Shown in pieces: positions 43,115-53,831 of a DNA stretch of 64,000 nucleotides. The DNA lies in assembly GCA_037447655.1 (NCBI GenBank), contig JBBHKE010000248.1:371247-435246 (forward strand), given 5' to 3'. The translations under genes were made by a program, and so were the position numbers. This DNA comes from Zygnema cylindricum. Taxonomy: Eukaryota; Streptophyta; Zygnematophyceae; Zygnematales; Zygnemataceae. Under the pieces are notes generated by a model. The model ran no database searches. It was not told the DNA's origin and saw only the letters and a list, made by a program, of their open reading frames with translations. How positions within the stretch are numbered: position 1 is the first letter of the stretch; every line of letters starts with the position of its first letter.

Positions 43115-43519
43115 ATTCATTATATTTTTTCTTTATTCTATTTAGGGTTATTTTCAGTACGTTGTCTCTTAAATAGAGTTGTGTACGGTCAGTGTCAGAC
43201 CGGACATAAATGTACCTTTTTAAGTTAAAAATTACAATAAATTAGTTTTAGTAACCGCAGACGCATGAGAATGTGCGTTCTAAAAAGGAAAAATAACCAG
43301 GTCGTAAAAAATATCCTGTTCCCACATATTCGTCCGACAGCCGCGTTTCGACCGTGTGAATGTACGATTTGTGTACGATTTGTCTGAATTTGTACGGAGA
43401 CCTATATTAGTGTAAGCATGTTTGCGACCGAGATTTTTTTTTCAAAGATCCAAATCACCATAATCAAACAATTACAATGAATGATTTTTTCCAAAATTTT
43501 TAAATTCTTAAATAGCGTA

Positions 43520-43579
43520 CACCACTGTAATTAGTATTATACGCTAATCAAACTCCCACGCTAATAACGATTGGCGGTG
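43520..43579. mobile_element. Minimal 60-bp family B element
   Basis: TA-flanked. The left end is CACCACTGTAATTAGT and the right end GCTAATAACGATTGGCGGTG. Almost nothing lies between the termini, so this is either a deletion derivative or two ends left by internal loss. Confidence 0.65.
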
Positions 43580-44198
43580 TACAGTACAAAGTACATGTTT
43601 TTTACATCTTTACCGTATTATTGCATTAATTTGTCAAAAAGTTCAAACTATAAGAAAAAGTACGATGACATCATAGGAATTCTATTATATGCTATCGGAT
43701 AATTGTGAACATTTCGAGTGTCCCTTTACGCAACAATCGTCCCGAGAGCTTGTAGCAGCCACGCGCCTCGTGACGTCGGAACAGCACACTACTGTACGGT
43801 CATTGACGTGGATGGATCGGCATCGCAAATGGATATTCACCGATGCGCTCGGTTTTGTTTCCCTCTGGTAATGATCAAAGCAAAAATTCGTATTGCACGA
43901 AAATAGTTTGAACTAATAAGCTCAAAAATTTAATGAAGTGTACTAAAAAAAAATTAAACTGACTGGAACAGTGAAACTATACATGCGCGTCGATACGCGA
44001 AAATTGACTGGCTTTTGGTACCAATTCAATTACACGACCGCTATAAATCTGAATCTTCACACTTTATCAAAGGTACGCAGCCGTCGGTTACAAACGTACG
44101 TCAGAGTACGTGAGGTTTGTCAAATCTTTGCAAGATTTGAAAGATCGGACTGACGGCGGTGTTGATGACGTGTCGACGTGTCACAAACACATATGCTA

Positions 44199-44700
44199 CA
44201 CCGCGAATCGTAATTAGAGTAAAGAAAAAATTAGAGTAAAAAAAGAGAAAAAAAATAATTAGAGTTATGAACTTTAATTTGTGTGATAGAACTTTTTCAA
44301 AAAGGAATTTCATCTAATTTATTCAAGTATACTAATTTGACGCGCTGAATATCTTTACTGTAAATTAGGTATTCGTACAGAATCTGACAAAACGTACAGT
44401 TTATCGTCACTATGACGTTTGCACCACGCGGTTTGTTAAAACGCAGTTACATGATAACGGCCCGTACTAAATCATTATTTGTACTTTTTTACTTAATAAC
44501 GTACAATTTTGCACGGTCAGGCACCGACCATACACCACACTATTTAAAACGGCACTGTATTAGAGTTATTAACGCTCATTCAAAAAGTACCTTAAATAAC
44601 GTAAAGAAAAATTTAGAATAATGTACTCTATTTATGGTGATAGAGTCAAAATCTGGGGTGGCGGAATTAGCGTATACTACTCTAATTACGATTCGCGGTG
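44199..44700. mobile_element. Family B element, 502 bp, with TA target duplication and known empty site
   Basis: The left end is CACCGCGAATCGTAATTAG and the right end CTAATTACGATTCGCGGTG, with TA on both sides (44197-44198, 44701-44702). The homologous segment at about 49880 reads ATATGCCACATGAG where this copy reads ATATGC-TA-element-TA-CATGAG, so the insertion added exactly the element plus a 2-bp duplication. No transposase frame is evident. Confidence 0.9.
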
Positions 44701-46329
44701 TACATGAGTACGATTGGCACTCAAAATAGATGTCGTCGACGTCCTTTTTGCTTGACCTTTTAGCCGAAGAACTGTTTCAAGAGGTGCAGTAACGCGCATT
44801 TTTGTCGTCTTCCTAAAATTCAGCTTCGTACCCCAATAACGAGTAGAGTTATGATTCTAAACATTATTTAGACGACGGTATCTTCTCGGTTCGCAAAGGT
44901 CAAAATTGCCGTACATCAGTTCTCATTTGCATTTTCATGCGTGACCGCTACATTTTGCTTATTCTTCTCTGGAGCTGTATGTTTTCCAATTCCATAGTCA
45001 CCTTCCGTGTCCTTTCAATTTTTAGTCACCTTCATTCCTCTGTACTCGTATGTTCTCATCTCACGTTCTTAATATCATTTGCTCTTAAGTATTGCATGGA
45101 GCACTAAAACGGGATTCCTCAGGTTAACGTGCAAACATAGACGAGCAACAGACAATCTAAATGTAGGTTGATAAAGAAAAGTATGATTTTTTATTTAGTT
45201 CAATTCTACTTTTTACATCATTTGACATACCTTCACCATCACTACTGCTTTTTTTCACTATTGACTACTTGACATGCCCACCTCCTTTCTTCTCCAGAAT
45301 TATTTTTCCAGAAGTTTTTTTACCCATGTGTAAAAGTATAAACTACTATTTTTCACAATACTGCAATTAGCTCAATATATACCTACAGAAAAAAAAAATC
45401 TTACAGAATTTTTTTTTAGATACTTCAAAAACTCGAAAACATAAATAATACCTTATCCTATTCATCATTTTCTATGTTTATACATTGACAATTGTATTAA
45501 AAATGGAATTAGGACTCTCACATCCACTAGGATATACATCTACTATGTTATTGTGATATAATTTTTAGCGCTTGAATATTGTCCTTGACTTTCCTGATCG
45601 AACTGACCTATGTGAGAAACGACTGGGAGTTTTAATACAACCAAATATCCAAGCAGTACTCTGACGAGTACTGTGACTATGGTAATAACAGTAAGCCAAT
45701 TACCTTCACCAACAACTAGCGTGACTGCCATGTGATTCTACCCGCTTAGAGCTCCAGGCACACGATTAAATAAGCATTCACACATTTGGTTTTCCAAACC
45801 TCACATAACTAAAAACCCCAAACACACCTTTTGTACACAATTATAGAGGGCACGATAAAAGATTTCAAATGGCATTTCCCGGCCAAAAATGTTAGTCGGT
45901 TATTATCAAACAAAGGAACCACGCATCATTTTGTGCAAGAGTCCATCCGACAGTCTCAGCAAATAACAAAACACACCATACAAATTGAGAACAAACAGCA
46001 TTTCATGTGCCGAGGCTCAAGTACAGGCAACTGAGCGCGTTTTCGATTCTCAACAACTGCGCCATCAAAAAACCTACCATCAACGGAACCGAGACTACAA
46101 CAAATTACAAACTCGCAAGCGCTCTCTGACGGCCTGCAAAAAGACATGCTCGCAGGTTTGCTGTACATGCATTCTCAAGTCAGTTATAGACCCTTTTCCC
46201 AAAGAAAAGCAGTCCATCCTCCAATGAGTCAGTGCCATACGGATGTATGTAGTACGTCGCCATCATCACCATCATGTAGCATGTTACAAGACCCTGATTG
46301 AAGAGTCTAGAAATGGAAGACTGTCACGT

Positions 46330-47003
46330 TTACTTGCAAGCCGTGAGCAAAGAATTGACAAGATGAATGACGAGACGGAGGTCCCCAGCCAAAGAGTCCG
46401 TAAACTGCGGTAGTTGCCGGTGCAGATTCTGGTAGACCTGCTCTAAAATGGGGCGCATGTGGGTGGCCAACTGAGGGTCGGACGGGTTAAGAGCAAGTGC
46501 CACGTGGCGCAACCAGAGGAGCTTGCGCTCCGAGTCGTTTCCCATGTCAAAGCTCAGCTGGTGCACCAATGAGAGCAGCACTCCTTGACTCAGTTTTGAT
46601 GCTCCGCCGGAAAACAAAATTGTCGGTTCCACCTGTCACAATAGAACAAGGACAGTCACACGTCTGTCGAGGGACAAAAGACAAGCAACTCTTGATTACC
46701 TCAAATTTCCCCAACCCACAGATACATGCAAAAAAAGGAGGCAGCGCAAAAAAGAAAGACCACAGAAAAGAAAAGCCTTAAAAAATGAAAAATCGTGAAA
46801 AACGGCGAAAAACCGAAGATACGCAGTAAATACAAAAGGCAAAAGGGAGGCGAAATGACCTGTGAACAAAGCCAGGAGACCAGGGCCACGTCCGATAGAG
46901 AGAGAGCCTTTGTAAAGGCTGCCTCGTACTTGCGCTCCCCAAGCAGCCGTGTGAGCTCTCGCGTGGGATCCAGAGCCTCCTCCACGTGCTGGAGAGAGAG
47001 TAC
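46330..47003 (-). pseudogene. Duplicate of the last two VARICOSE exons (truncated copy)
   Basis: Exon 47003-46860 ([17 protein letters not shown] ... [10 protein letters not shown]) and final exon 46632-46330 ([20 protein letters not shown] to a stop) repeat 52202-52059 and 51831-51529. The last exon differs by one residue (Ala for Thr in SLAGDLR) and a few silent bases. Upstream exons are absent because the segment ends at the N gap. It is either a real partial duplication or the second haplotype of the same locus placed in tandem by the assembler. Confidence 0.85.
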
Positions 47004-47150
47004 CTGCCAGAGAGCCCGCAGGGATACCCATTGGATGCTGAAGGGGCACACCGTTCGGCTTACAAGGGGGAGGTGTAAGAAGAGGGAGGAAGGGAGGGCG
47101 AGGGATGGGGAGAGGGAGGGAGAGGGAGGGGGGAGGAGAGACGAGAGGGA

Positions 47151-47160
47151 NNNNNNNNNN
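47151..47160. other. Assembly gap (10 N)
   Basis: Ten N bases follow a GA-rich simple repeat. The sequence left of it corresponds to the inside of a VARICOSE intron (compare 52280-52395). The sequence right of it does not continue that intron. Confidence 1.
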
Positions 47161-47635
47161 AACATACGTTTTGTATGTTATACTGGAATTCTGGGTATAA
47201 CATAAGCCTGGATAAGCCTGGTTAATTTCGTAAGTCCGGTTAATTTCGTAAGCCTGGTTTTTATAAATATATGTGGCAGTCTAAGCCTGCTAACCTGCCA
47301 GCGACTAGTTTCATCACCAGATTCTTCTAGTGTAGTTTTCGGGTATTGTGTTGAATGCGATTTCAGCGGCTGGTTTCCGGATGGTATTTTACGGATGAAA
47401 ACTTGATACTTTTTTTATTTTTTAACCTTGAATACAGAGCCGTCACAATCGGCATGCTTAACCGGTGTATACGGAAATTTAAGAGGATTAAAGATTTTTG
47501 CGCATAGTTTTGAATGCCTATCCAAAAAAAATTGAAAACAAATTCGCGCCACACGTCTCGGAATCGAGTCTGCATATGTGGCCAATTCGTACGGCTAACA
47601 CTGCCGAGACATAAGTTCCAATTTTTTATTTTTTT

Positions 47636-47928
47636 CATAGTTCAAAAGTAGGCATTTTATGGTAGGCCTTTGGTCGGCGACTTTAGCGTAAGTTGTGTTA
47701 TGGGCTTTTGATGTGATCTTCTTAGACCACTACTTTGATCAGCGACCGTCCAATCGTCCGAATCTGACGGTGTATATAAATATTTTTGGTCCGAATGCTT
47801 TAATTGGCCTGAATGCTTTAATTGGTCCGAATAGGTCCGAATACAATATGGGTCTTAAGGTCATATTGTATGTTTTGCATACAATAGGCATATTGTATGG
47901 GCCTCCTTTCACCTACTTTTGAACTATG
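47636..47928 (+). mobile_element. Family A MITE copy A5, 8-bp target duplication
   Basis: 293 bp, with CATAGTTCAAAAGTAGG and CCTACTTTTGAACTATG ends. ATTTTTTT flanks both sides exactly (47628-47635, 47929-47936). Copy 1 of the segmental duplication lacks it (compare around 39930-39945). Confidence 0.9.
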
Positions 47929-48272
47929 ATTTTTTTCCTATCCAGGTGCCAAATGCTTTTAATGCCCATGGCCCATCTCGCACGCGTCACAACGAACCAG
48001 AGCGGGCTTTATTTTTTACACCGCGGTGCTGTCGTCCAAAAATGAAACTAGTACAGTACTGTACAGTATAAAGTACATTTTTTTCACTTTTTTGCATCTT
48101 TATAGTGTTATAGCATTGAGATTGTCAAAAAGTTCAAACTATAAGAAAAAGTACGATGACATCATACGGATACTATTATATGCTATCGGATAATTGTGAA
48201 CTGTTTGCGTGTCCCTTTAAGCAACAATCGTCTTCGAGCTTGTAGCAGCCACGCGCCTAGTCACGTCGAAAC

Positions 48273-48710
48273 CATAGTTCAAAAGTAGGCGTTTCTATTG
48301 TAGGCCTTTTGTCGGCGCCTTTATCGTAAGTTGTGTTATGGGCTTTTCATGTGATCTTCTTAAATAGCTACTTTGATCAGCGACCGTCCGATCATCCAAA
48401 TCTGACGATAGTCCTATCGTAAGTTGTGTTATGGGCTTTTCATGTGATCTTCTTAGATCGCTACTTTGATCAGCGACCGTCCGATCGTCCAAATCTGACG
48501 GTTTAAATAAAAAATACCTCAAAACTCACATAAATGTTTTTCAAATTTAGACATGACGTTTAATTCTCTATCGATCGATGTGCAATTCAACCCCGTTACT
48601 ATTTTTTTTCATTTTGCGACCAATACAATATGGGTCTTAAGGTCATATTGTATGTTTTGCGTACAATAGGCATATTGTATGGGCGTACTTTCACCTACTT
48701 TTGAACTATG
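48273..48710 (+). mobile_element. Family A MITE copy A6, with empty site in copy 1
   Basis: 438 bp. The flanking octamers are GTCGAAAC and GTCGGAAC. The homologous segment at about 43776 has a single GTCGGAAC and no element, so the 8-bp duplication is shown directly. Inside, a unit of about 94 bp (CTATCGTAAGTTGTGTTATG to AAATCTGACG) is tandemly repeated. Confidence 0.93.
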
Positions 48711-48892
48711 GTCGGAACAGCCTACTGCTGTACGGTCGTCTACGTGGATGGATCTGGATCGCCAATGGAGATTCACCGATGCGCTCGGTTTTGTTTCACT
48801 TTGGTAATGATCAAAGCAAAAATTCGTATTGCACGAAAATAGTTTGAACTACTAAGCTCAAATGAAGTGTACTAAATTTTTTTGAACTATGT

Positions 48893-49658
48893 CTGAGGGG
48901 TGCGTCTCCATGTACTTCAAACATAGAGAAATTTCTTTGTTTTTTAGCGCAGATCCGACGGACGCGGATTTCGGGTGTCCCTATGTATGTAAGGACGAAG
49001 TCGTAACTTACGATGTGACGATTGTATACGTCAACCATACATGTGACGGCTGTCAGCGTCTACAATCTGTGTTGTCGCACCTTATTTTTTGGACTGCTTG
49101 TGACGCCGTATGTCTTACCGTGACATTGTAGACGTACCGCATTCCAACATGTGCCGTTTCACGGTTGAAGAAGATGCGCTTTGCCTTCGCGTCTCCTGTC
49201 TGGTCGACATGAAATGGCATCGAGACCCCTGCAAAAAGAAATCCGAAACGGACAAAACTAAACAAATTATGTACTTTTCTTCGTCGTATGTGAACGCAAA
49301 CGGACAAAACATAGCGAATTTTGTACTTTTATTTGTCTTCGAAAATCGTATGAAAATTTTCGAAAATTACGGCACGTGCAAATATATGTTCATTTTGTTT
49401 ATCCCAAATGCCTAGTTTTAAAACACACCGCGCATGTGTTTTAAACGTAAGGTTGAAGATGACGTTTTTTGTCGTGGAAGTGGGTCGAAAAACAAAAGAC
49501 GACAAATTTTCGTACATCCTAAGGTTGAGGATGACGCAAATTGTACTCTACAAATTTGCGATTCCTTCGTACGGTTGAAACTTACGCCGTACGGCTCTAA
49601 GTTTTACAGGAAAACGACAGCAAAAGTCCCTTACTTAAGCACACAGAGACGCACCCTG
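48893..49658 (+). mobile_element. Family C element C3
   Basis: The left end is CTGAGGGGTGCGTCTCCATG and the right end CACAGAGACGCACCCTG, which are inverted. The interior shares CGAGACCCCTGCA with C2 and has the same GTGACGGYTGTAKRCG style. It is absent from copy 1 (junction near 43940-43975), so it is an insertion. The exact target duplication cannot be settled by eye. Confidence 0.7.
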
Positions 49659-51528
49659 AAAGACTGAAACATGGGCGTCGATACGCGAAAATTGACTGGC
49701 TTTTAGTACCAATTCAGTTACACGACCGTTAGAAATCTGAATCTTCACACTTCACCAAAGGTATGCCGCCGTCGGTTGCAAACGTACGTCAGAGTACGAG
49801 AGGTTTGTCAAATCTTTGCAAGATTTTGAAAGATCGGACTGACGGCGAGGTTGATGACATGTCGACGTGTCACAAAAACATATGCCACATGAGTACAATT
49901 GGCACTCAAAATTGACGTCGTTGTTGTCCTTTTCGCTTGGCCTTTTAGCCGAAGCACTGATTCAAGAGGTGCAGTAACATGCATTTTTGTCGACTTCCTA
50001 AATTTCAGCTTCGTACCCTAATAACGAGTAGAGTTATGATTCTAAACATTATTTAGACGACGGTTTCTATCTTCTCGGTTCGCAAAGGTCAAAATTTCCG
50101 TACTTCAATTATCATTTGCATTTTGTTACCATTTTGACCACTACATTTTACTTAATCTTCGTTGGAGCTGTATGTTTTCCAATTCCATAGACACCTTCCG
50201 TGTGCTTTCAACTTTTAGCGTCTTCATTCCTTTGTACTCGGATGTTCCTCATCTCACGTTCTTATTATCAATTGGTCTCAAGTATTGCATAGAGCGCTAG
50301 AACATGACTCCTCACGTTACGTGAAAACATAGACGAGCAACAGAAGCTAAATGTAGGTTGATTAAGAAAGTGTGGTTTTAATTTGGTTTAATCCTACTTT
50401 TTATATCATTTCGCATACCTTCACCATCACTACTACTTCCTTTTGCTATTGACTACTTGATATGTCCACCTCCTTTCTCCAGAATTATTTTTCCAGAAGT
50501 CTATTTCTCCAAATGTGACAGTATCAACTACTATTTTTCACAATATTGCAATTAGCCCTACAGAAAAAAAAAATCTTACGGAGAAACATTTCTTAGATAC
50601 TTCAAAAACTCGAACATAAAAAAACCTTATCCTTTTCATCATTTTCTATATTTTTTACATTGACACTTGTATTTTAAATGGAATTCGGACTCTCACATGC
50701 ACTAGTATATACATCTACTATGTTTTTGTGATCTATTTTTTAGAGCTTGAATATTGACCTTGACTTTCCTGATTGAAATGACCTATTTGAGAAACGACTG
50801 GGAGTTTTAATACAACCAAATATCCAAGCAGTACTCTGACGAGTACTGTGACTATGGTTATAACAGTAACCTTCACCAACAACTAGCGTGACTGCCATGT
50901 GAGTCTACCCGCTTAGAGCTGCAAGCACTCGATTAAATAAGCATTCACACAATTGGTATTCCAAACCTCATATAACTAAAAACCACAAACACGCCTTCTG
51001 TACACAATTATACAGCGCACGATAAAACATTTCAAATGGCGTTTCCCGGCCAAAAATGTTAGTTGATTATGATCAAACAAAGGAACCACCGATCACTTTG
51101 AGCAAGAGTCCATCCGACAGTCTCAGCAAATAACAAAACACACCATACGTGGGAGAGAGAGGGATCAAAATAGCGTGGACAAATTGAGAACAAACAGCAT
51201 TTCATATGCCGAGGCTCAAGTACAGGCAACTGAGCGCATTTTCGATCCTCAACAACTGCGCCATCAAAAAACCTACCATCTACGGAACCGAGACTACAAC
51301 AAATTACAAAATCGCAAGAGCTCTCTGATGGCCTGCAAAAAGAGATGCTCACAGGTTTGCTGTACATGCATTCACAAGTCAGTTATAGACCCTTTTCCCA
51401 AAGAAAAGCAGTCCATCCTCCAATGAGTCAGTGCCATACGGATGTATGTAGTACGTCGCCATCATCACCATCATGTAGCATGTTACAAGACCCTGATTGA
51501 AGAGTCTAGAAATGGAAGACTGTCACGT

Positions 51529-53831
51529 TTACTTGCAAGCCGTGAGCAAAGAATTGACAAGATGAATGACGAGACGGAGGTCCCCAGTCAAAGAGTCCGT
51601 AAACTGCGGTAGTTGCCGGTGCAGATTCTGGTAGACCTGCTCTAAAATGGGGCGCATGTGGGTGGCCAACTGAGGGTCGGACGGGTTAAGAGCAAGTGCC
51701 ACGTGGCGCAACCAGAGGAGCTTGCGCTCCGAGTCGTTTCCCATGTCAAAGCTCAGCTGGTGCACCAATGAGAGCAGCACTCCTTGACTCAGTTTCGATG
51801 CTCCGCCGGAAAACAAAATTGTCGGTTCCACCTGTCACAATAGAACAAGGACAGTCCCATGTCAGTCGAGGGACAAAAAACAAGCAACTCTTGATTACCT
51901 CAAATTTCCCCAACCCGCAGATACATGCAAAAAAAGGAGGCAGCGCAAAAAAGAAAGACCGCAGAAAAGAAAAGCCTTAAAAAATGAAAAACCGTGAAAA
52001 ACCGCGAAAAACCGAAGATACGCAGTAAATATAAAAGGCAAAACGTAGGAGAAATGACCTGTGAACAAAGCCAGGAGACCAGGGCCACGTCCGATAGAGA
52101 GAGAGCCTTTGTAAAGGCTGCCTCGTACTTGCGCTCCCCAAGCAGCCGTGTGAGCTCTCGCGTCGGATCCAGAGCCTCCTCCACGTGCTGGAGAGAGAGT
52201 ACCTGCCAGAGAGCCCACAAGGGTACCCATTGGATGCTGAAGGGGCACACCGTTCGGCTTACTTTTAAGGGGGAGGCGTAAGAAGAGGAAGGAAGGGAGG
52301 GCGAGGGAGGGGGAGAGAGAGAGAGCAGGAGAGAGGGAGAGACGGAGGGGAGAGATAAAGAGGGAGGGAGAGGGAGAGAGAGAGAGGAGGGTGCACACTT
52401 ACCCGCTCTGGCAAGCTGCCATTGGCCTTCCCTGCCGTGAGGTTTGCCCTGCTGGTTGCCGCCGCAGTTTCTGCGAGAGAGATGAGCTTCCTTTGGCCCT
52501 CCATCATTTCCTCTTTCAGTGTGGCTGTGAGAGCCGAAGCTGCCACCATGGATTCCTGTCCCAAACCACCCCTCCTGTCAGTTTACAGCTCACGCCCAAT
52601 GCTTTCCTTCCCTGCTGCAAAGTTCGAACAGCTGGGCAAAATGAAAATAACATCCCAGACTTCTTTTTTTGTCATCTTTTTGAATCACCTTTCATCTTTC
52701 TTTCGTCTTTTTGAGTTTGCTTACCTGCAATGAACCTGCAAGGGCTGTATGAGAAGCTGTCAGTTTCTGCTGCGTCGCTGCACTGTGTTCCGACAATCCT
52801 CGCTGGAGAGTGGCATCCATCTGCTCAAACATGTTCTTGCAGGCACTCTCAAAGGCCGGCACTACTGCAGCTTGGAAGCAGGAACGGAAAGATTCCTGCA
52901 ATTTTCAACAAGAAAGCGGGAGGAGAGCATCAGTCATTCATGAAACATTTATGATCAAAGGTTTATGGGTTACAATAACATGTTCAAAGTTGCCTCGTGA
53001 AAAAAACATTTGTCTTCTTACATAGCAAGCAAGGACTGATGACACACCTTAAAATAGCTTGATAAACATATGTGACAGTTTCCAACAGAAAGATGACTCT
53101 AAGTACCCTCCACCTACCTGTATTGTTGTCCGAACGGTTGTCTGAAACTCTGTAGCGACCTGATTCTTTACAGCTGATTCCACCTGGGAGGCGATACTGC
53201 TTTCTAATTGTGGACCTAGCTTCTGCAACCAAATCGTAACGGGCCATTAGCAAGTTTAAGGTGTGCATGTATTTCCACTCGAGAAACATTCAAGAACTCG
53301 ATAAACGGCTGAGAGAATGCCACCTTTTTATATCCCCGCTATAAACGCATCACACCATAAGTACCATGTGCAGGAAGAATTATAATAATCTCCAGGCAGC
53401 CACACAAGCAACACAACCAGCAAATAGATGATAAATCTCACTCTATGCACACCACAGGATGAGGAAATATACTTGCTACTACTCACCTGCAGTTCTGTAG
53501 TGGCGGAACCAATGGCGGTCTCTAAAGGTGGCAACACGTGGCGTGCAACTACAGTGGCAAGTGACGACACCTCCTTTTTTAATGACCTTTCAAGGACAGG
53601 TTGGATTTCCCGAGCAACCAAAGAGGCTATCTGTTGTAAGCGATCCCGTTCCCCCTTTTCCCGTCGGGCTGCGTCTTCTTGCAAGCGTGCCCACTGGGCA
53701 TCTGCATGTGCTTTGAGAGTCTTTTCTAATCGGGTGCCCAAAGCAGCCTCGATTCTCTTGCCCTCTTTTGCGACAGGGACGGCCACCAGCATGGCCACTT
53801 TATTACTGAGGTCGCGCTGCATGGACATCAA
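51529..53831 (-). CDS. VCS: VCS exons 7-12 (coiled coil and helical C-terminus)
   Basis: Exon 7 encodes [17 protein letters not shown] and the [15 protein letters not shown] coiled coil. Exon 8 encodes [20 protein letters not shown]. Exon 9 encodes [20 protein letters not shown]. Exon 10 encodes a helical stretch with [17 protein letters not shown]. Exon 11 has [20 protein letters not shown]. Exon 12 encodes [16 protein letters not shown] and ends VNSLLTACK-stop, just as the plant protein ends in a short SMLMSCK-type tail. This part mediates self-association and P-body targeting in the family. Confidence 0.94.

Larger units (their letters stand above)
39760..47150. repeat. Segmental duplication, copy 1 (ends at assembly gap)
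   Basis: The core of this segment aligns with 47460-52310: for example TTTAAGAGGATT at 39769/47479, GTACGATGACATCAT at 43660/48152, CGTCGATACGCGAAAATTGA at 43988/49676, and the VARICOSE 3' exons at 46330/51529. Noncoding parts differ at perhaps one base in ten to twenty by eye; exons are almost identical. About 3.5 kb of stacked MITEs (40070-43580) occur only in this copy. It stops in GA-rich DNA at the 10-N gap. Confidence 0.85.
47460..52310. repeat. Segmental duplication, copy 2
   Basis: Homologous to 39760-47150, and continuous with the complete VARICOSE gene. It has its own insertions absent from copy 1: family A MITEs at 47636 and 48273, and a family C element at about 48893. It lacks the MITE cluster at 40070-43580 and the family B element at 44199. 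Apart from these and the VARICOSE 3' exons, I see no gene. Confidence 0.85.

Noticed and set aside
52270-52395. GA tract as a regulatory GAGA site
   Set aside because: It is an interrupted microsatellite in an intron, and similar GA/CT runs occur throughout the window.
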